A stretch of DNA of 57,596 bases from an uncultured Desulfobacterales bacterium (GCA_937998305.1 CALLDL010000025.1:1-57596), one strand, 5' to 3'; positions 38,101-46,631 are shown, counted from the stretch's first letter. A program made the numbers and translations. Notes: generated from the letters alone by a model not told the origin.

Positions 38101-39071
38101 AGAACCGGCGGGCCATCGAGCATATGATCGATCGTGGATTTACCATTTACAACATCAATGCCACTGGCTGCAATGAGGTCTCTGAACTGGTCAATCCTTT
38201 CAACGCACGAATTTACCAGGCAGGCCACTACGGTTTTGGCACCGCGTCGGCTGCGGCCCTGGGAGCCAAATTTGCCTTGGATCAGGCATATGCCAACGGC
38301 TTTAACGATGTGATGACCAAAATCATTGTGTTCGCCGGTGACGGCGCCATTTACGATATCGGTAACGGACCCTTCAATTATGCCCTGGGAGAGAACTATG
38401 ATATCACATGGGTAATTTACAACAACGAGGGCTACATGAATACCGGTGCGCAGAAATCCGGTGCCACACGCTTTGGGTGTGACCGTTCGACCTCACCCAT
38501 CGGAGAAAAATTTGCCGGCAAGACGAATCTGCATCGACGTATCGTCAGTCAGGCAACGGCCATATCCCATGTCTATTCGGCCAAACTTACCGTGGACAAC
38601 CCCTTTTACGCCATTAAAATACTGAAAGAGGCTATCGCCTACTGCGGTCCATCGGTGGTGGAATTTTTCTCTTACTGCTCACAGGGTCAACAGAGCCATG
38701 ACTGGGCGGGCCCATTGGTATCCAGGATGATGAACGAGGCCAGAAACTGGCAGATCCAGGTGAGAAGACCGTTTCAAAAACTCGATATCTCCGCCAATCC
38801 TGATCCGGACAAGATATACCCGTCTAAAGGAAAATCCTTTAAAAAGGGAATTAAAAGAGAACCGGCGACCTTCCACGATGTGGTCGGCATGCTGGGCCAG
38901 TTTAGTCGACATATCCTGTCCCAAGAGGAGGACGTCATTCCCGAGCTGATTGAAGTAAATGAGACGGTATCCCTTTTCAGGTGGATTCGTAACCAATGCT
39001 TGGCTGGTTACCGGGATACCATGCCGACGGAAGAGGAGGTTGAACGCATTATTTTGGAACGATACAAGTAA
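35196..39071 (+). CDS. Single-chain 2-oxoacid:ferredoxin oxidoreductase (PFOR-like)
   Basis: A 1291-residue enzyme with the fused PFOR layout: an alpha-type domain from about 60 (YPITPSTPIAED), a gamma-type domain about 490-720 (GIGAEGVKTALETAAVIYA), a two-cluster ferredoxin domain (CIACGMCAASCP near 802 and CKGCGVCAQVCP near 859), and a TPP domain from about 929 (CPGCGEG, then FAGDGAIYDIGNG near 1048). It should oxidise a 2-oxoacid with CoA and reduce ferredoxin. It differs from typical PFOR around the substrate-gating arginine loop, where MAREVNKGSLSIHCGHNDFYGVRNTGW-type sequence replaces the usual DHSDVM segment, so pyruvate is likely but unproven. It has its own promoter and AGGAGAG site and is monocistronic. 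Confidence 0.88.
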   Translation: MAPKINLDTLMEVLPYQRKRGKWKSLQLDWKKEWKRFDAKKLFKFDLADIPEDKLNAARERKESILDGNHAALSILTRLVDGLCGYPITPSTPIAEDFAKAAANGQKNLFGTELMYFQPSDELSAIAAVEAMACQGGRYVDNTSSQGLVLKTKNLYSVAGKRLPAIMTVMAREVNKGSLSIHCGHNDFYGVRNTGWVQLVSENNQELHDLLPIAFKTAELRQVMLPFMVIGDGFIKSHALENIKLLSDDFLKYFVGPPNRLYQPDFEQKYLTGTFTDTDLTMEGQVAQDFAYRFVKRGVIATMNVMNQILGTNHKVVECYRTEDAEMVVVVLGSAAGVLKDVVDYYRDVQGLKIGVVRPVLFNPPCYEEIAYGVRNAKVITVLERTGMVHNQLLLADLQVALQLSQRAYREGKDEHKLYARDYMPTLLHGVYGLGSKDFNKYDAAAVIENMRACLESKRDDFFRDFYSGIEGPYTLKPSQLPDYKDRELGLTFIGIGAEGVKTALETAAVIYAEESCNGRRYIESGARYGAARKGAPVFMNLRISASPIRNASELTEHDVLAFFNEKFLSGEILRDYVGGLNQNGLLVINSSRTVDEILKTFPVEMRQRIADRNIKVIAVDATQAALKHLKKNLPGAVMLGLINKETGIFTPEAFEERFTTIIKEKLGAKKGFEIVDSNVALLKEGVEKASTDPIEGICSFAAVSEIQYPSAAIEPEDFGQVPGAAGLPVTMTEKDEMGTIKPVNLIEDFQETFSQEMVKPIMEGKKVPWNRFIPVVPSGTSQYKDVSFIASQLPIWDATKCIACGMCAASCPDSALHSTITDKPVPKEAATYFKVFKKPPKGIPWKRFALNINAVVDRCKGCGVCAQVCPVDAFKMVDKTQITETDFFPEAYHYLDNTYDAAQYVDRMPLNHQVLFVLSKLYPGKHTLCPGCGEGTINLLTFFALESLRNSPKGIETFYQGLQVLSDKNRRAIEHMIDRGFTIYNINATGCNEVSELVNPFNARIYQAGHYGFGTASAAALGAKFALDQAYANGFNDVMTKIIVFAGDGAIYDIGNGPFNYALGENYDITWVIYNNEGYMNTGAQKSGATRFGCDRSTSPIGEKFAGKTNLHRRIVSQATAISHVYSAKLTVDNPFYAIKILKEAIAYCGPSVVEFFSYCSQGQQSHDWAGPLVSRMMNEARNWQIQVRRPFQKLDISANPDPDKIYPSKGKSFKKGIKREPATFHDVVGMLGQFSRHILSQEEDVIPELIEVNETVSLFRWIRNQCLAGYRDTMPTEEEVERIILERYK

Positions 39072-39095
39072 TAAAACCAAACTCAAAATGTTATT

Positions 39096-39116
39096 AAGGC
39101 CTCAAGTTGTGGCTTT
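39096..39116 (+). terminator. Short terminator-like hairpin between convergent genes
   Basis: AAGGCC pairs with GGCTTT (one G-U pair) and is followed by TATCGTTTATATTTT. It lies 25 bases past the PFOR-like stop and just before the convergent J-domain gene end. Confidence 0.4.
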
Positions 39117-39122
39117 TATCGT

Positions 39123-39863
39123 TTATATTTTCAGATAGGGTGTCGGTTGTAACCATCTGTTCTGATACCCATCATAAAACCATTTGTCCGGAAACCCGCG
39201 GCGTCTCCGAAAAGAAGGATTTTCCGCCCACCCGATAAGATCCAGGTATGCCTGGTGAATTTTTCTGAATGTATCGGTATCTCCACCTAAATCAGGGTGG
39301 TGTTTCTTTGCCTGGAGCCGGTAGGCACTTTTAATGATTTTTTCCAGTTCAGGAGAATTCAACTGTGATTTGACAAGCTTAAGACATGTTAACGACGATT
39401 TTTTTATGGCGGGCATCTTAAACTCCACTGGTATTATTGGACGATTTAATATCTTTTGACGTTTGGCTTTTTCAAGTAGATACCGCGTGGCCAGGTAGTA
39501 ACGATTCGTTCTTTTTTTCTCTGCCCACCATTCATTGCCCAACATATCCGACATACTGCTGTAATCTTCGGCGGGCTTTTTACCTGAAGACCTCGGATAG
39601 ATAAAGCTGAAGATTTCTTTGGTATCAAAGGGAAGAACATCCATTACAATTAACACGTCTGTAAAATAAAACGATCCATAGCGCGCATTTAGTGCTTTGA
39701 GTAATCCTGTTCTCATATCAAGCGTATATCGCAATTTCTGACGGCAGCCGATAGAGCAATACCTTCGCTTGCCGATATCTTCAGTAGTACCGCATGACAG
39801 GCATCTGTTATTTTTCCCATAATCTGAACCGGATTTATTGTTGTGTTTTGAGTGTCTGGTCAT
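39123..39863 (-). CDS. J-domain protein with N-terminal zinc-ribbon-like segment
   Basis: A 246-residue protein. Near the N terminus CLSCGTTEDIGKRRYCSIGC provides four Cys in a CxxC-CxxxC pattern resembling a small zinc ribbon. A J domain occupies about residues 170-220 with the diagnostic HPD in KKHHPDLGGD, so it should stimulate an Hsp70 ATPase. The part between has no family I recognise (RSSGKKPAEDYSSMSDMLG region). It is convergent with the PFOR-like gene. Client unknown. Confidence 0.75.
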   Translation of the reverse strand: MTRHSKHNNKSGSDYGKNNRCLSCGTTEDIGKRRYCSIGCRQKLRYTLDMRTGLLKALNARYGSFYFTDVLIVMDVLPFDTKEIFSFIYPRSSGKKPAEDYSSMSDMLGNEWWAEKKRTNRYYLATRYLLEKAKRQKILNRPIIPVEFKMPAIKKSSLTCLKLVKSQLNSPELEKIIKSAYRLQAKKHHPDLGGDTDTFRKIHQAYLDLIGWAENPSFRRRRGFPDKWFYDGYQNRWLQPTPYLKI

Positions 39864-39944
39864 AAAGTTATTAGTTTTAACTTAATCATTTGTCTCCAAA
39901 ATACATCTGGCGATAATCCTTGCATTCTCATTTTGCCAAAAAGA

Positions 39945-40030
39945 TGTCAGAGTAATGGAATATTGGAATACTGGAATAGTGATTCCTTTTCAAAAAACCC
40001 AATATTCCAGGTTTCCAGGGGTGTTGCGGG
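39945..40030. repeat. Short-word palindromic repeat (TGGAATA type)
   Basis: Repeated words TGGAATAT, TGGAATAC, TGGAATAG (period 8) face inverted words ATATTCCAGGTTTCCAGG. It lies between the J-domain gene and the M48 peptidase gene. Confidence 0.6.
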
Positions 40031-40092
40031 CCACAAATCCTTTGGGTATAATAACTCATGACCAGATAGAAGATCATTTTGGGACAAGAGTG

Positions 40093-41430
40093 TTATTTAA
40101 CATATCCCCATTGGACCAGCCGCTGATATGCATATTTTGCCTTATCTCCCTGATTGACGACGTTGATGTATCGATAGTACTTATCGGCTGATTCTGAAAC
40201 CCGATTCATTTTTTCTAACGACAGCCCCTGAAAAAAAGTAATATTCGGATTTCCGGGTAATATTTTTTCATAGGTTTTAAAATCTTCATAGGCTGAATCA
40301 TACTGTTTTTGATTAATGTTGATAAATCCGGCAAGATAATAGGCTTGAGCCTCTTGCGGATATACATTTTTAGCTTTTTTGACAAACCGGTCGGCTTCTG
40401 AATACTTTTCCCGAACCATTTGACATTTGGCCATCATAACAAGTCCGGCATAATCATCCGGCGCCAGTTTCAATGCTTTCATAAAATAGGTTTGGGCTTC
40501 ATCATATTTTTCCCCGGCCATAGCGCGTTCACCCTTTTGCATTGCTTCGATGGCCCCTTTCATTGACCGAAGTTTTACAGTGTGATCCATGTAACGGTCG
40601 CGATAAAAGGGAAGGTTTTGAGCATGTCGGTATTTTGTTTGGACGGTTTGCACGGCAGTATTGTAACGTTCATCGCTCATGGGATGCGTTGAAAACATTA
40701 GTTCTATGGCGCTGGGTTCACGTTTTGACGTGCTTCTTAGTATATTCATCAACTCCACGAACCCGTTGGGGTTATATCCGGCTTTAACCATATATTCCAA
40801 TCCCAGCGCATCTGCCTGACGTTCATTGTCACGACTGTAATGCGCAAGAAGTGCACCGGCGCCAAGCATGCCCAGTTGTGATGCCAGGCTGTCAAGGCCA
40901 GGAATTTGGGTCCCTGCAAAGGTCGCAATTCCACCGATAAAGGCGTTTGTGAGTGCACCTTTAGACATCTGTTCAGCAGTGTGGCGCGCGTTGACATGTC
41001 CTATCTCATGTCCTAACAGCGCTGAAAGTTCTGCTTCATTTCTAAGTTCGATCAGTATTCCTCGAGTTACAGCGATGCTGCCACCAGGAAAAGCATAAGC
41101 ATTCACATAGGCAGCGTTTACCCCTCGAAACGAATACGGCATATGGGGTCGATGGGTCAGGGCAGAAATCTTTTTGCCGGTCTGATTGATATAATTATTC
41201 AGGGGCTTATCCTGAATCGACCCATAATCTGTAGAAAATTGATAAGGAGAGTTTTGTCTGTCTATCTCAATTTCCTGGTCTTCAGATACCAGCATGAGTT
41301 GAGATTTTCCGGTAACAGGATTTGCCGCACAGCCAAGAAAGAATCCGGCTGCAGACGCTGAAGTAACCCACAAAAATTTTCGACGGGTTATTCCATACTT
41401 TGTTGGGATATGTATCAATCTGTTTTTCAT
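40093..41430 (-). CDS. M48-family metalloprotease lipoprotein with TPR tail
   Basis: A 445-residue BepA/LoiP-like zinc protease. The N terminus has a twin-Arg-like TRRKFLWV stretch, a hydrophobic segment and the lipobox FFLGC (Cys about 34), suggesting a membrane-anchored periplasmic protein. The protease motif HEIGH is in LLGHEIGHVNARHTAEQ, with a downstream ERQADALGLEYM that supplies the third zinc ligand. After about residue 290 the chain becomes TPR-like helices (YDEAQTYFMKALKLAPDDYAG). Homologues take part in outer-membrane protein quality control. It stands between two repeat-bearing spacers. Confidence 0.88.
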   Translation of the reverse strand: MKNRLIHIPTKYGITRRKFLWVTSASAAGFFLGCAANPVTGKSQLMLVSEDQEIEIDRQNSPYQFSTDYGSIQDKPLNNYINQTGKKISALTHRPHMPYSFRGVNAAYVNAYAFPGGSIAVTRGILIELRNEAELSALLGHEIGHVNARHTAEQMSKGALTNAFIGGIATFAGTQIPGLDSLASQLGMLGAGALLAHYSRDNERQADALGLEYMVKAGYNPNGFVELMNILRSTSKREPSAIELMFSTHPMSDERYNTAVQTVQTKYRHAQNLPFYRDRYMDHTVKLRSMKGAIEAMQKGERAMAGEKYDEAQTYFMKALKLAPDDYAGLVMMAKCQMVREKYSEADRFVKKAKNVYPQEAQAYYLAGFININQKQYDSAYEDFKTYEKILPGNPNITFFQGLSLEKMNRVSESADKYYRYINVVNQGDKAKYAYQRLVQWGYVK

Positions 41431-41527
41431 GTCTGTTTTCTTTATGGTTCATTGAGGTTGAAGTTAAGCACTTATTAAACCACATAGTGTTCATCCATAA
41501 ATCTATATTGGACACAATTGAAGTTTC

Positions 41528-41690
41528 CCATGCAGAAATTAGCAATTTTTCGCAAGGTCAAGCCTCCGGCCCGTAGGGCCTACGCCCCGGAAGGGAAATC
41601 AAGGAATTACGCGTCCCGCCTTCAGGCGGGAACATGTGATTCCGTAGATTGACGCAGAAATTGCGGAAAAGGGCAATTTCTGGATGGACA
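41528..41690. repeat. Inverted-repeat element ending at the djlA-like stop codon
   Basis: The ends CCATGCAGAAATTAGCAA (from 41528) and, read on the other strand, CCATCCAGAAATTGCC (ending 41687) form imperfect TIRs of about 27 bp. Inside are two GC-rich hairpins: GCCTCCGGCCCGTAGGGCC (from about 41572) and CCCGCCTTCAGGCGGG (from about 41613). The end word also occurs near 15389. On the minus strand the TAG stop of the djlA-like gene is the first codon at its edge. Confidence 0.65.
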
Positions 41691-42446
41691 CTACCTAATG
41701 TTTCTTTCCTTCTTTATAGTTTCATAGGCTTCCTGAATTTCACGAAATTTGTTATTTGCAAATTTTGTAAACTCTTCGGGAAGACCCTTTGATGCAATCT
41801 TGTCAGGATGATAATCTGATACAAGCTTTCGGTATTGTTTTTTAATATGTTCATTAGAATCGTTACTGTTACACCCGAGAATCGCATAATACTTTTCAAC
41901 ATTCTGTATATATTTCGATTTGAATCTTCTGTATTTTTCATCATCGAAATTGAATATCCTCACGGCAGATAAAATAAGTTTCTCTTCTCTAGGACTCAGC
42001 GCACCGTCGGCCACGGATACACGGAGCAATATATCGATCATCAGGTCGAGCATCTGGTACTGTTCTCGAAACTGGCCGTAAAACTGGGTGGCAAAATCAT
42101 CGAAGTTGTCCGGAGATTCAATGGCTGTATGAAAAATGTTGGTTGCCAGACTTCTGCTTTCAGGATTCAGATTCAAATCGTATATCATGAATTTTTCAAC
42201 TGCGTCTACCTCCTCTCTGGATACCTGGCCGTCTGCTTTGGCGAGTTTTGCAAGCATTGAAAACGCTGCAACGAAAAAGGTGAACTGGGCTTCTTCTCCT
42301 GCTGAAAGACGGGCTCGTTCGTCAATGTAATACGTCTGAGCGTTGGAATCAAATGCATGACCCAGCGCTGCGCCTGCAATTGCACCTAAAGGACCGGCCA
42401 TGGCGAAGCCGATGGTCCCTCCGATCATTTTACCAAGCATCCCCAT
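41691..42446 (-). CDS. djlA: TerB/DjlA-like co-chaperone with C-terminal J domain
   Basis: A 251-residue protein with an N-terminal glycine-rich hydrophobic segment (GGTIGFAMAGPLGAIAGAALG), a TerB/DjlA-type helical domain at about 50-175 (KADGQVSREEVDAVEKFM, then VADGALSPREEKLI) and a J domain at about 185-250 with the HPD in YHPDKIASKG. This is the DjlA arrangement, a membrane-associated DnaK co-chaperone, though only one hydrophobic segment is present. AAAGGAGA precedes the start. The stop codon lies at the edge of an inverted-repeat element, which may have replaced the original 3' end. Confidence 0.85.
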   Translation of the reverse strand: MGMLGKMIGGTIGFAMAGPLGAIAGAALGHAFDSNAQTYYIDERARLSAGEEAQFTFFVAAFSMLAKLAKADGQVSREEVDAVEKFMIYDLNLNPESRSLATNIFHTAIESPDNFDDFATQFYGQFREQYQMLDLMIDILLRVSVADGALSPREEKLILSAVRIFNFDDEKYRRFKSKYIQNVEKYYAILGCNSNDSNEHIKKQYRKLVSDYHPDKIASKGLPEEFTKFANNKFREIQEAYETIKKERNIR

Positions 42447-42540
42447 TAATATCTCCTTTATTATTCTAATGGAATCTGTTTCAAATCTTTATGATAGAAA
42501 GGTTATATAACATTTTAGATCATACGAGACAACACTGCCG

Positions 42541-44418
42541 TCAAATTTTCAATGTGTTCGGCCTCTCAGGCACCGCCAAACTCAGATATCGATCGTTTTC
42601 TCTGAACATCAGCTTTTTGTCCACCATCATCTTTAAAAACGGTTCGATCCTGTCTGACGCTATAGAGGAAAAACGGTTAATGATTCTTTTTAATGCACGG
42701 TTTTTTTGACAAAAAAGATAGATGGCTCTACTTGTTCCTTCCAAACGGTGTGTCAAGGGTTCGCCGTCAAGCCTTCTTTGACGTATGATCAAAAAGCTCC
42801 TTCCGTCTCTAAAACTTAAGATGTTCTCATGTTTTGGATCCTGATGAAGTTTGGCATACGCCTTTTCCCATTCATTCAGCTTTTTTTTAACCGATTGCCA
42901 AAGTCTTTTCTGATAACCAAGGTCTCCTCTATAAGCTTGTATGGTAAACTGCATCGATTCAACAACGTTCGGTGGGAAAATGCCGACGTAATTTCCGTGG
43001 TTAAACACTGCCTTTATACCAAAATTTTCCGGATTCTGCCACACAGGACTCCCGAGACCGAGCCAAAACTGAACCATCCGAAGCGGTCTAAACGAAAAGG
43101 TAAATTCAAGATTTTGAAGTGTCTCGGCCACATCCTCCTCATCACTGCCCGGAAAATGGACAATAAGGTTCGAAGAATTTTGAATCCCTAACATTTCACA
43201 GTGTTTCATGATTTCGATATTCTGGATTGCTGTTGTCCCTTTGTTTAGTTTCTTAAGAAGACGTGTGCTTAATGCCTCGATACCGATCTGAACCTCCTGC
43301 ATGCCGGCTGCATGCATTTCGCGAAGATCTCGCACTGGTGTCGTGGCCCGAATCTCTCCAAACAGGCGAACGTCTTTTTTTAATGTTTTAATCTGTTTGA
43401 AAATGGACCGAGATGTTTTCAAAGGCAGCAAATTATCCGTAAATGCCACGGAAAGTGTTTTGTATGTTGAGGTAAGATCATCAATCTCTGAAACCACCTG
43501 TTCGGGTTGTTTTGTCCGGTATCCGTCCCACTGTAGATTGAGATTACAAAAAGCACATCCTTTAAATTTCCGGCCTTTGTTTTTACTTTGCCACCAACAC
43601 CCCCTGGATATCTCCATGGGCAGTGTGGGGAAAAAGTTCTTTTCAGGACCCAATGATGTCAAAAGCTCAAAGTAATCGCTGTAATCCGGAGGGCTAAGAT
43701 TGGATAAATCTTTCATCTGATTAAAAGAAATCCGACTCTCTTTTTCAGCGGCTTCCGGCATGACGATCCCTTTTACGGAAGATATTATTTTTTTCCCCTC
43801 AATGTCTGTAAGGCAAGAAACCAATCGGCTTAAAGGGATCTCTCCCTCACCGTTAACTATAACATCGATTTCAGGAAACACGTTAAATATATTTCGGGTG
43901 GCTTCTCCCGTGAACATCGACCCGCCCACAATGATGAAAAGGGTTGGAAAACGTTCTTTAATCTTCTTTATAAAATAAATAGAGGCTGTTAATTGACATA
44001 GACATATCGAAAAACCGACCAAACCATATCCTCGCCAGTCAACGCTTTGTATAAATTTTTCTGAGACCTCCTGAACTTGTCTCGTTAGGGAATCGAAACT
44101 AATGTCCCGCAGCAAAGTTTTTCCCTTGGCCATTTTATAAAAAGCTTTTTTAATGCTCTCCAAACTTTCGGGATATAGCAGTGCAGCGTAAACGGTTTCA
44201 GCCAACCATGTTCGCTCGGATATGGCTTGATATCGCCTGTATCCGACGGTCTCGGCCACCTTTAAATAGAAGTGATGTGCATCAACTTTCAGTCCCGGAA
44301 ATTTTTTAATTAGATGCGCTTTTAATGTTCCGATTTGAATTGAGGGCCTGTTGTAAAGCGGCCAGGGTAGTGAAATAAGGACCACTTTCTGAAATGGGGT
44401 TGTCTTGTTTAATTTCAT
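42541..44418 (-). CDS. B12-binding radical SAM protein, RiPP C-methyltransferase-like
   Basis: A 625-residue enzyme with an N-terminal cobalamin-binding-like domain (about 100-240) and a radical SAM domain. The cluster motif is spaced widely: C274 in SRGCWW, then C288 and C291 in GCAFCNLN, followed by FTDNLL and EIGIEAL segments. The ISRGCWW...CxFCxLN signature is characteristic of the RiPP maturation radical SAM family TIGR03975 (rSAM_ocin), known for peptide C-methylation. The 13 residues between the first two Cys are more than that family usually has. It overlaps the WbqC-like gene by 4 bases (ATGA), so the two are co-translated. No precursor-peptide gene is visible nearby. Confidence 0.8.
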   Translation of the reverse strand: MKLNKTTPFQKVVLISLPWPLYNRPSIQIGTLKAHLIKKFPGLKVDAHHFYLKVAETVGYRRYQAISERTWLAETVYAALLYPESLESIKKAFYKMAKGKTLLRDISFDSLTRQVQEVSEKFIQSVDWRGYGLVGFSICLCQLTASIYFIKKIKERFPTLFIIVGGSMFTGEATRNIFNVFPEIDVIVNGEGEIPLSRLVSCLTDIEGKKIISSVKGIVMPEAAEKESRISFNQMKDLSNLSPPDYSDYFELLTSLGPEKNFFPTLPMEISRGCWWQSKNKGRKFKGCAFCNLNLQWDGYRTKQPEQVVSEIDDLTSTYKTLSVAFTDNLLPLKTSRSIFKQIKTLKKDVRLFGEIRATTPVRDLREMHAAGMQEVQIGIEALSTRLLKKLNKGTTAIQNIEIMKHCEMLGIQNSSNLIVHFPGSDEEDVAETLQNLEFTFSFRPLRMVQFWLGLGSPVWQNPENFGIKAVFNHGNYVGIFPPNVVESMQFTIQAYRGDLGYQKRLWQSVKKKLNEWEKAYAKLHQDPKHENILSFRDGRSFLIIRQRRLDGEPLTHRLEGTSRAIYLFCQKNRALKRIINRFSSIASDRIEPFLKMMVDKKLMFRENDRYLSLAVPERPNTLKI

Positions 44419-45140
44419 CTGTATTCACCCGATTCGCATAAACCGTTGATCATAATATCATGTGCTTTAGGCCCGCAATTAAAAATAAGATCGAGTGCGG
44501 AAAGATTGGGGATGAAGTCACCCCAGAGTTGCGGGTAAACCGGTGATGGTGGTCTAAAATCGCTGAGCTTGATCCCTGCTGCTGATAAGCGGTCAGAATT
44601 AATATATTTTCTCGCAGCCTTTTGCACCAGAAATTCTGAAGCTCCCAGTTTGCTGCACATCTCTAAAAGGAGTTCATCCCCTCTCGTCTGAATTCCGAGT
44701 TCGGACGATAAGATGACATTTGCGTCAACTTTAAGTTGTTGCATCAAATAACGGATAATTTTCAGGTTTAAATGGATGAGTTTTTCAAATTTCGTTGAAA
44801 AAAGATCTTCTAAAAAATTTAGATGCTCCCTGAAATATGGCGCTCTGATATATGCATTATGCAAGCTTTGAAAATGTTTTTTAGCCCATCGGCTGTCATG
44901 GTATATCCTGACGGTATTGATTTTTTGAAGTCCCAAACCTTTCTTTATTACAGGCACGGTCATCCACAGGCTTCCCTGGGTGCTTTTAAATCTGTTTCTG
45001 GTAATCCATGTGGTTCCCCTTGGAAACTGAACGTCATCCAAAATTACAAAATTATCAGAAAGATACGCTTTGTAAAAGAAACCGACAAAGGGGAAAAAAT
45101 AAGGCTGATTTACGGATATCATCATTTTTTCAATTGACAT
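44415..45140 (-). CDS. WbqC-family protein
   Basis: A 241-residue protein with the WbqC-like signatures MISVNQPYFFPFVGFFYKAY and DNFVILDDVQFPRGTTWITRN at the N terminus and LSALDLIFNCGPKAHDIM near the C terminus. WbqC-like proteins are usually found in O-antigen and surface-polysaccharide gene clusters and are thought to modify amino sugars or act on related substrates; the chemistry is poorly defined. Here the partner is a B12-radical-SAM enzyme that overlaps its stop codon, and no polysaccharide genes are nearby, which is an unusual setting. Confidence 0.85.
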   Translation of the reverse strand: MSIEKMMISVNQPYFFPFVGFFYKAYLSDNFVILDDVQFPRGTTWITRNRFKSTQGSLWMTVPVIKKGLGLQKINTVRIYHDSRWAKKHFQSLHNAYIRAPYFREHLNFLEDLFSTKFEKLIHLNLKIIRYLMQQLKVDANVILSSELGIQTRGDELLLEMCSKLGASEFLVQKAARKYINSDRLSAAGIKLSDFRPPSPVYPQLWGDFIPNLSALDLIFNCGPKAHDIMINGLCESGEYR

Positions 45141-45391
45141 TTTCTGGCATCCCGCGCCATATAAACGATCGGTCAGGGAGTTTTTATTTGTTCATTCCTC
45201 CATGGATAATGCTTTTATATGATGCCAACCCGGATATTTCATGAAAATTTTTGAGAATTGAGCTATAGAATATTCGGTACAAACCGTTACCTTACCACTA
45301 TAAGCAAAAATGTTAATAACAAATTGTTTTCATTGTCAATAAAAAGGTCTCTCTAAAATTTTTATGCCATATTCGGGCTAAGAGGTGGCTG

Positions 45392-45736
45392 ATGGATATC
45401 GATGATATTTATAATCTCATTCCGGATTTTATGTGTACCAAAGGGTGCCGTGAATGCTGCCAGAACTTTGGTGTGCCCTCAAGAACCAGGATTGAAGACG
45501 AACGGCTAAAGGTATTTCTTAAGAAAAACGCCATGAAACCTGGAAAAGCGCATGGAAACACCTGTCCGCACTTAAATGAATCAGGCTGCAAAATTTACCC
45601 TGTCCGACCACTGATTTGCCGATTATACGGAACATCCCCGAACTACCGCTGCAAAATGGAAGTCGCTCCGCTCAGGCTTCTACATGAAGATGAGGAGGCG
45701 GAAATTTTCCATTTTTACCAGACCTATTTTTTCTAA
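45392..45736 (+). CDS. YkgJ-family cysteine-cluster protein
   Basis: A 114-residue protein with the cysteine pattern of the YkgJ (zinc- or iron-chelating, PF03692) family: CTKGCRECCQNFG near the N terminus, CPHLNESGCKIYPVRPLICRLYG in the middle and CKMEVAPL after it. The metal and function are uncertain. AGAGGTGG precedes the start. It is divergent from the WbqC-like gene. Confidence 0.85.
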   Translation: MDIDDIYNLIPDFMCTKGCRECCQNFGVPSRTRIEDERLKVFLKKNAMKPGKAHGNTCPHLNESGCKIYPVRPLICRLYGTSPNYRCKMEVAPLRLLHEDEEAEIFHFYQTYFF

Positions 45737-45780
45737 GGCGAATTTCCACGAGAAATATGGAAAAACCCGGTAATATGCAA

Positions 45781-45972
45781 TCATTTGAGGCGATAAATCG
45801 GCTCGTCCCCTACTTTGCCCACCAGCTTAAGCTGCCCTCCACAGTTTTCACAAACCAATAGACTGTCTAAAAGTTTCGAATCAGAATCAGAAGGATCCAT
45901 GGCAATAAGATCTTCAGGCATATGGATCGATACACCACATTCCAGACACATGCATTCCATTTCGTTGCTCAT
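45781..45972 (-). CDS. Small zinc-ribbon-like protein
   Basis: A 63-residue protein with two CxxC pairs, CLECG near residue 9 and CENCG near residue 41, separated by an acidic stretch. This spacing suits a four-Cys metal site. No specific family is recognised. The ribosome-binding site is weak. It is convergent with the YkgJ-like gene. Confidence 0.6.
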   Translation of the reverse strand: MSNEMECMCLECGVSIHMPEDLIAMDPSDSDSKLLDSLLVCENCGGQLKLVGKVGDEPIYRLK

Positions 45973-46251
45973 TTTGTCCCACTTTCTTTTGTAATTATTA
46001 ACCCAGGTGGCGGAGTGTTTTTTATTTATTAAATCGCTCCATGGATAATGCTTCTTTCAAACCGTGTAATAACGCCGGAGGCAGACAAGCCTCGTGGTTA
46101 AAATATCATGAAAAAAGAACAGATTTCAATACACTAAAATACTGCCATAATTTTTAAAAGCAAAAAAAATTTGTAGACGTTCTCAGTTTTACAGTGTAAA
46201 AGTTTTAATATAGCAAATTCATCCGGTTTATTCCACCTAAAGGAGCTTAAA

Positions 46252-46566
46252 ATGTATGAGATAATTGCAAATCCTGATGATTACGCCATTGGGGCTTTAG
46301 AAGAAGGGTTTGGGCATGGTAAAATTCCTTTTCCCGATAATAAACGAAAAAAATGGGCTGAGGAAATCGGTGCCTTTGCCCAAAAGCTTGACGGCTTGTC
46401 TGATAAAGCAAAAAATCTACAGAAACTCCTTTTCAGTGAATCCACCATAATGGCGACAGCTGCATCTCTCAAGACATTTAAAGTCCAACTGTTTAAAATA
46501 AACGATGCATTAAATACCGCTTTCAATCTGGCCCAAAAACTTGAAGCCGACATTGTAAAGAAATAA
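46252..46566 (+). CDS. Hypothetical helical protein upstream of gltX
   Basis: A 104-residue, probably all-helical protein beginning MYEIIANPDDYAIGALEEGF. No family recognised. AAAGGAG 8 bases before the ATG and the codon pattern support translation. gltX follows after 114 bases that contain two inverted repeats. Confidence 0.6.
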   Translation: MYEIIANPDDYAIGALEEGFGHGKIPFPDNKRKKWAEEIGAFAQKLDGLSDKAKNLQKLLFSESTIMATAASLKTFKVQLFKINDALNTAFNLAQKLEADIVKK

Positions 46567-46567
46567 A

Positions 46568-46620
46568 GTTGACGGCTTGTAAAAAAATCGTTTTTGTGAT
46601 TCCTACTAAGCCGTCAAAAC
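46568..46620 (+). terminator. Inverted repeat between the hypothetical gene and gltX
   Basis: TTGACGGCTT (46569-46578) pairs with AAGCCGTCAA (46606-46619 region) around an A/T-rich loop, directly after the preceding stop codon. The right arm is followed by AACAATAGATT rather than a T tract, so it may instead be an attenuator or mRNA-stability hairpin. Confidence 0.4.
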
Positions 46621-46631
46621 AATAGATTATG

